This document shows, in pieces, positions 6,402 to 6,687 of a stretch of DNA of 6,687 bases; positions within the stretch are counted from its first letter, which is position 1, and each line of letters starts with the position of its first letter. A program made the position numbers and the translations under genes. A model generated the notes under the pieces. The model saw nothing but the letters and a program-made list of their open reading frames with translations. It had not been told where the DNA came from and made no database searches. This stretch comes from a bacterium (lineage in GTDB: Bacteria; Patescibacteria; Paceibacteria; UBA6257; Brennerbacteraceae): positions 1 to 6,687 of the forward strand of contig JAKALE010000021.1 of NCBI GenBank assembly GCA_021813305.1. Reading direction: 5' to 3'.

Positions 6402-6443
6402 ACAACGGAAAACCAGCGCAGTTGTGCGCTGGTTTTCCGTTGT
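6402..6443. terminator. Perfect 19-bp inverted repeat, probable (bidirectional) terminator
   Basis: Arms 6402-6420 and 6425-6443 are exact reverse complements around a GTTG loop. The inner 8 bp (CCAGCGCA/TGCGCTGG) are GC-rich and flanked by AAAA on the left and TTTT on the right, the layout of a terminator usable in both directions. The T run is only four bases and is inside the pairing region, so strength is uncertain. It sits seven bases after the tRNA and before the next promoter, as expected for the end of the preceding transcription unit. Confidence 0.65.
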
Positions 6444-6479
6444 GCGGTCCGATCTGTGGAAACGCAACACGAAAAGATA

Positions 6480-6488
6480 TGCTATACT
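6480..6488 (+). promoter_or_regulatory. Extended -10 promoter of the last gene
   Basis: TGC followed by TATACT (6483-6488) is a full extended -10 motif. No recognisable -35 box is found 16-18 bases upstream, which extended -10 promoters tolerate. The predicted start is near 6495, giving a leader of about 80 bases before the ATG at 6573, unlike the near-leaderless genes upstream. Confidence 0.55.
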
Positions 6489-6507
6489 AGGTGCATACTA
6501 AGGTCGT

Positions 6508-6536
6508 CACAGGGACGCTGTCGAACGCTCTCTGTG
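6508..6536 (+). other. Possible 5'-leader hairpin
   Basis: CACAGGGA (6508-6515) pairs with TCTCTGTG (6529-6536) through eight base pairs including one G-U, around a 13-base loop. It lies in the transcribed leader of the last gene. The following 36 bases (6537-6572) are A/C/T-rich, contain no Shine-Dalgarno sequence and look unstructured. I recognise no known riboswitch. It may be a regulatory or stabilising hairpin, or chance. Confidence 0.3.
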
Positions 6537-6572
6537 CTCTTCTTCATAAACCATACAACTAACATACCTACA

Positions 6573-6687
6573 ATGGATCCATTGAACGGTTTGTCCTTGC
6601 AATTGGTAGATTTGCAGGATGCGTTATACGGCGCACTGGTCCTGGTGTACCAGGAGGTGCTGGTGTTCATCCCGGTAGTATTGGTCG
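6573..6687 (+). CDS. N-terminus of a hydrophobic, probable membrane protein (3' end outside window)
   Basis: The 38 visible codons start at an ATG, with no alternative in-frame ATG close upstream. The first 20 residues are amphipathic (MDPLNGLSLQLVDLQDALYG), followed by an increasingly hydrophobic stretch (ALVLVYQEVLVFIPVVLV) that looks like the start of a membrane segment. A promoter, leader and terminator-like hairpin upstream support a real gene start. The opening recalls small mechanosensitive-channel-like membrane proteins, but too little is visible to assign a family. Confidence 0.6.
   Translation, partial: MDPLNGLSLQLVDLQDALYGALVLVYQEVLVFIPVVLV

Noticed and set aside
5989..6405. Open frame on the minus strand across tRNA-Ile(GAU) and the small membrane-protein gene
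   Set aside because: Its start is the antisense translation of the tRNA (GDEGIGPSASSLSETRSTTELV is a common spurious product).

Overview
The window is a bacterial chromosomal segment of ordinary housekeeping character, roughly balanced to slightly GC-rich by eye. In order it holds: the 3' part of dnaE (replicative DNA polymerase III alpha), a complete ftsH (membrane AAA+ zinc protease), a tRNA-Ile with anticodon UAU on the minus strand, a complete short-chain dehydrogenase/reductase (SDR) of FabG type, a PilO-like single-pass membrane protein, a small single-pass membrane protein, a tRNA-Ile with anticodon GAU, a perfect 19-bp inverted repeat that is probably a terminator, and the first 38 codons of a hydrophobic protein that runs off the end. 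I see no mobile element, CRISPR array, phage gene or defence system.

Organism: UGA is used as a stop (three of the five visible stop codons), so this is not a UGA-recoding lineage. No start codon that can be seen is preceded by a Shine-Dalgarno sequence, several genes look leaderless, neither tRNA encodes its CCA end, and dnaE is a short form ending just after the OB fold. An isolated PilO-like protein and a mixed, operon-poor gene order would fit a reduced-genome lineage such as Patescibacteria/CPR. That assignment is an inference and only moderately supported.

Transcription can be read fairly well. ftsH has a promoter (TTGCGC, 17 bp, TACAAT) whose predicted start is one or two bases before the ATG, and a terminator hairpin whose loop contains the ftsH stop codon. 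The SDR and tRNA-Ile(UAU) are divergent, with -10 boxes overlapping by two bases, and a 14-bp palindrome lies between the promoter core and the tRNA. The PilO-like gene has its own promoter and starts an apparent transcription unit, PilO-like, small membrane protein, tRNA-Ile(GAU), closed by the 19-bp inverted repeat. An extended -10 promoter then precedes the last partial gene, with an 80-base leader.

The features most worth a second look are regulatory and RNA-level: two tRNA-Ile genes that together read all three Ile codons, one with the uncommon UAU anticodon and the other with C in place of the near-universal U55; shared promoter DNA between the AUA-reading tRNA and the gene richest in AUA codons in this window; and leaderless starts in consecutive genes.
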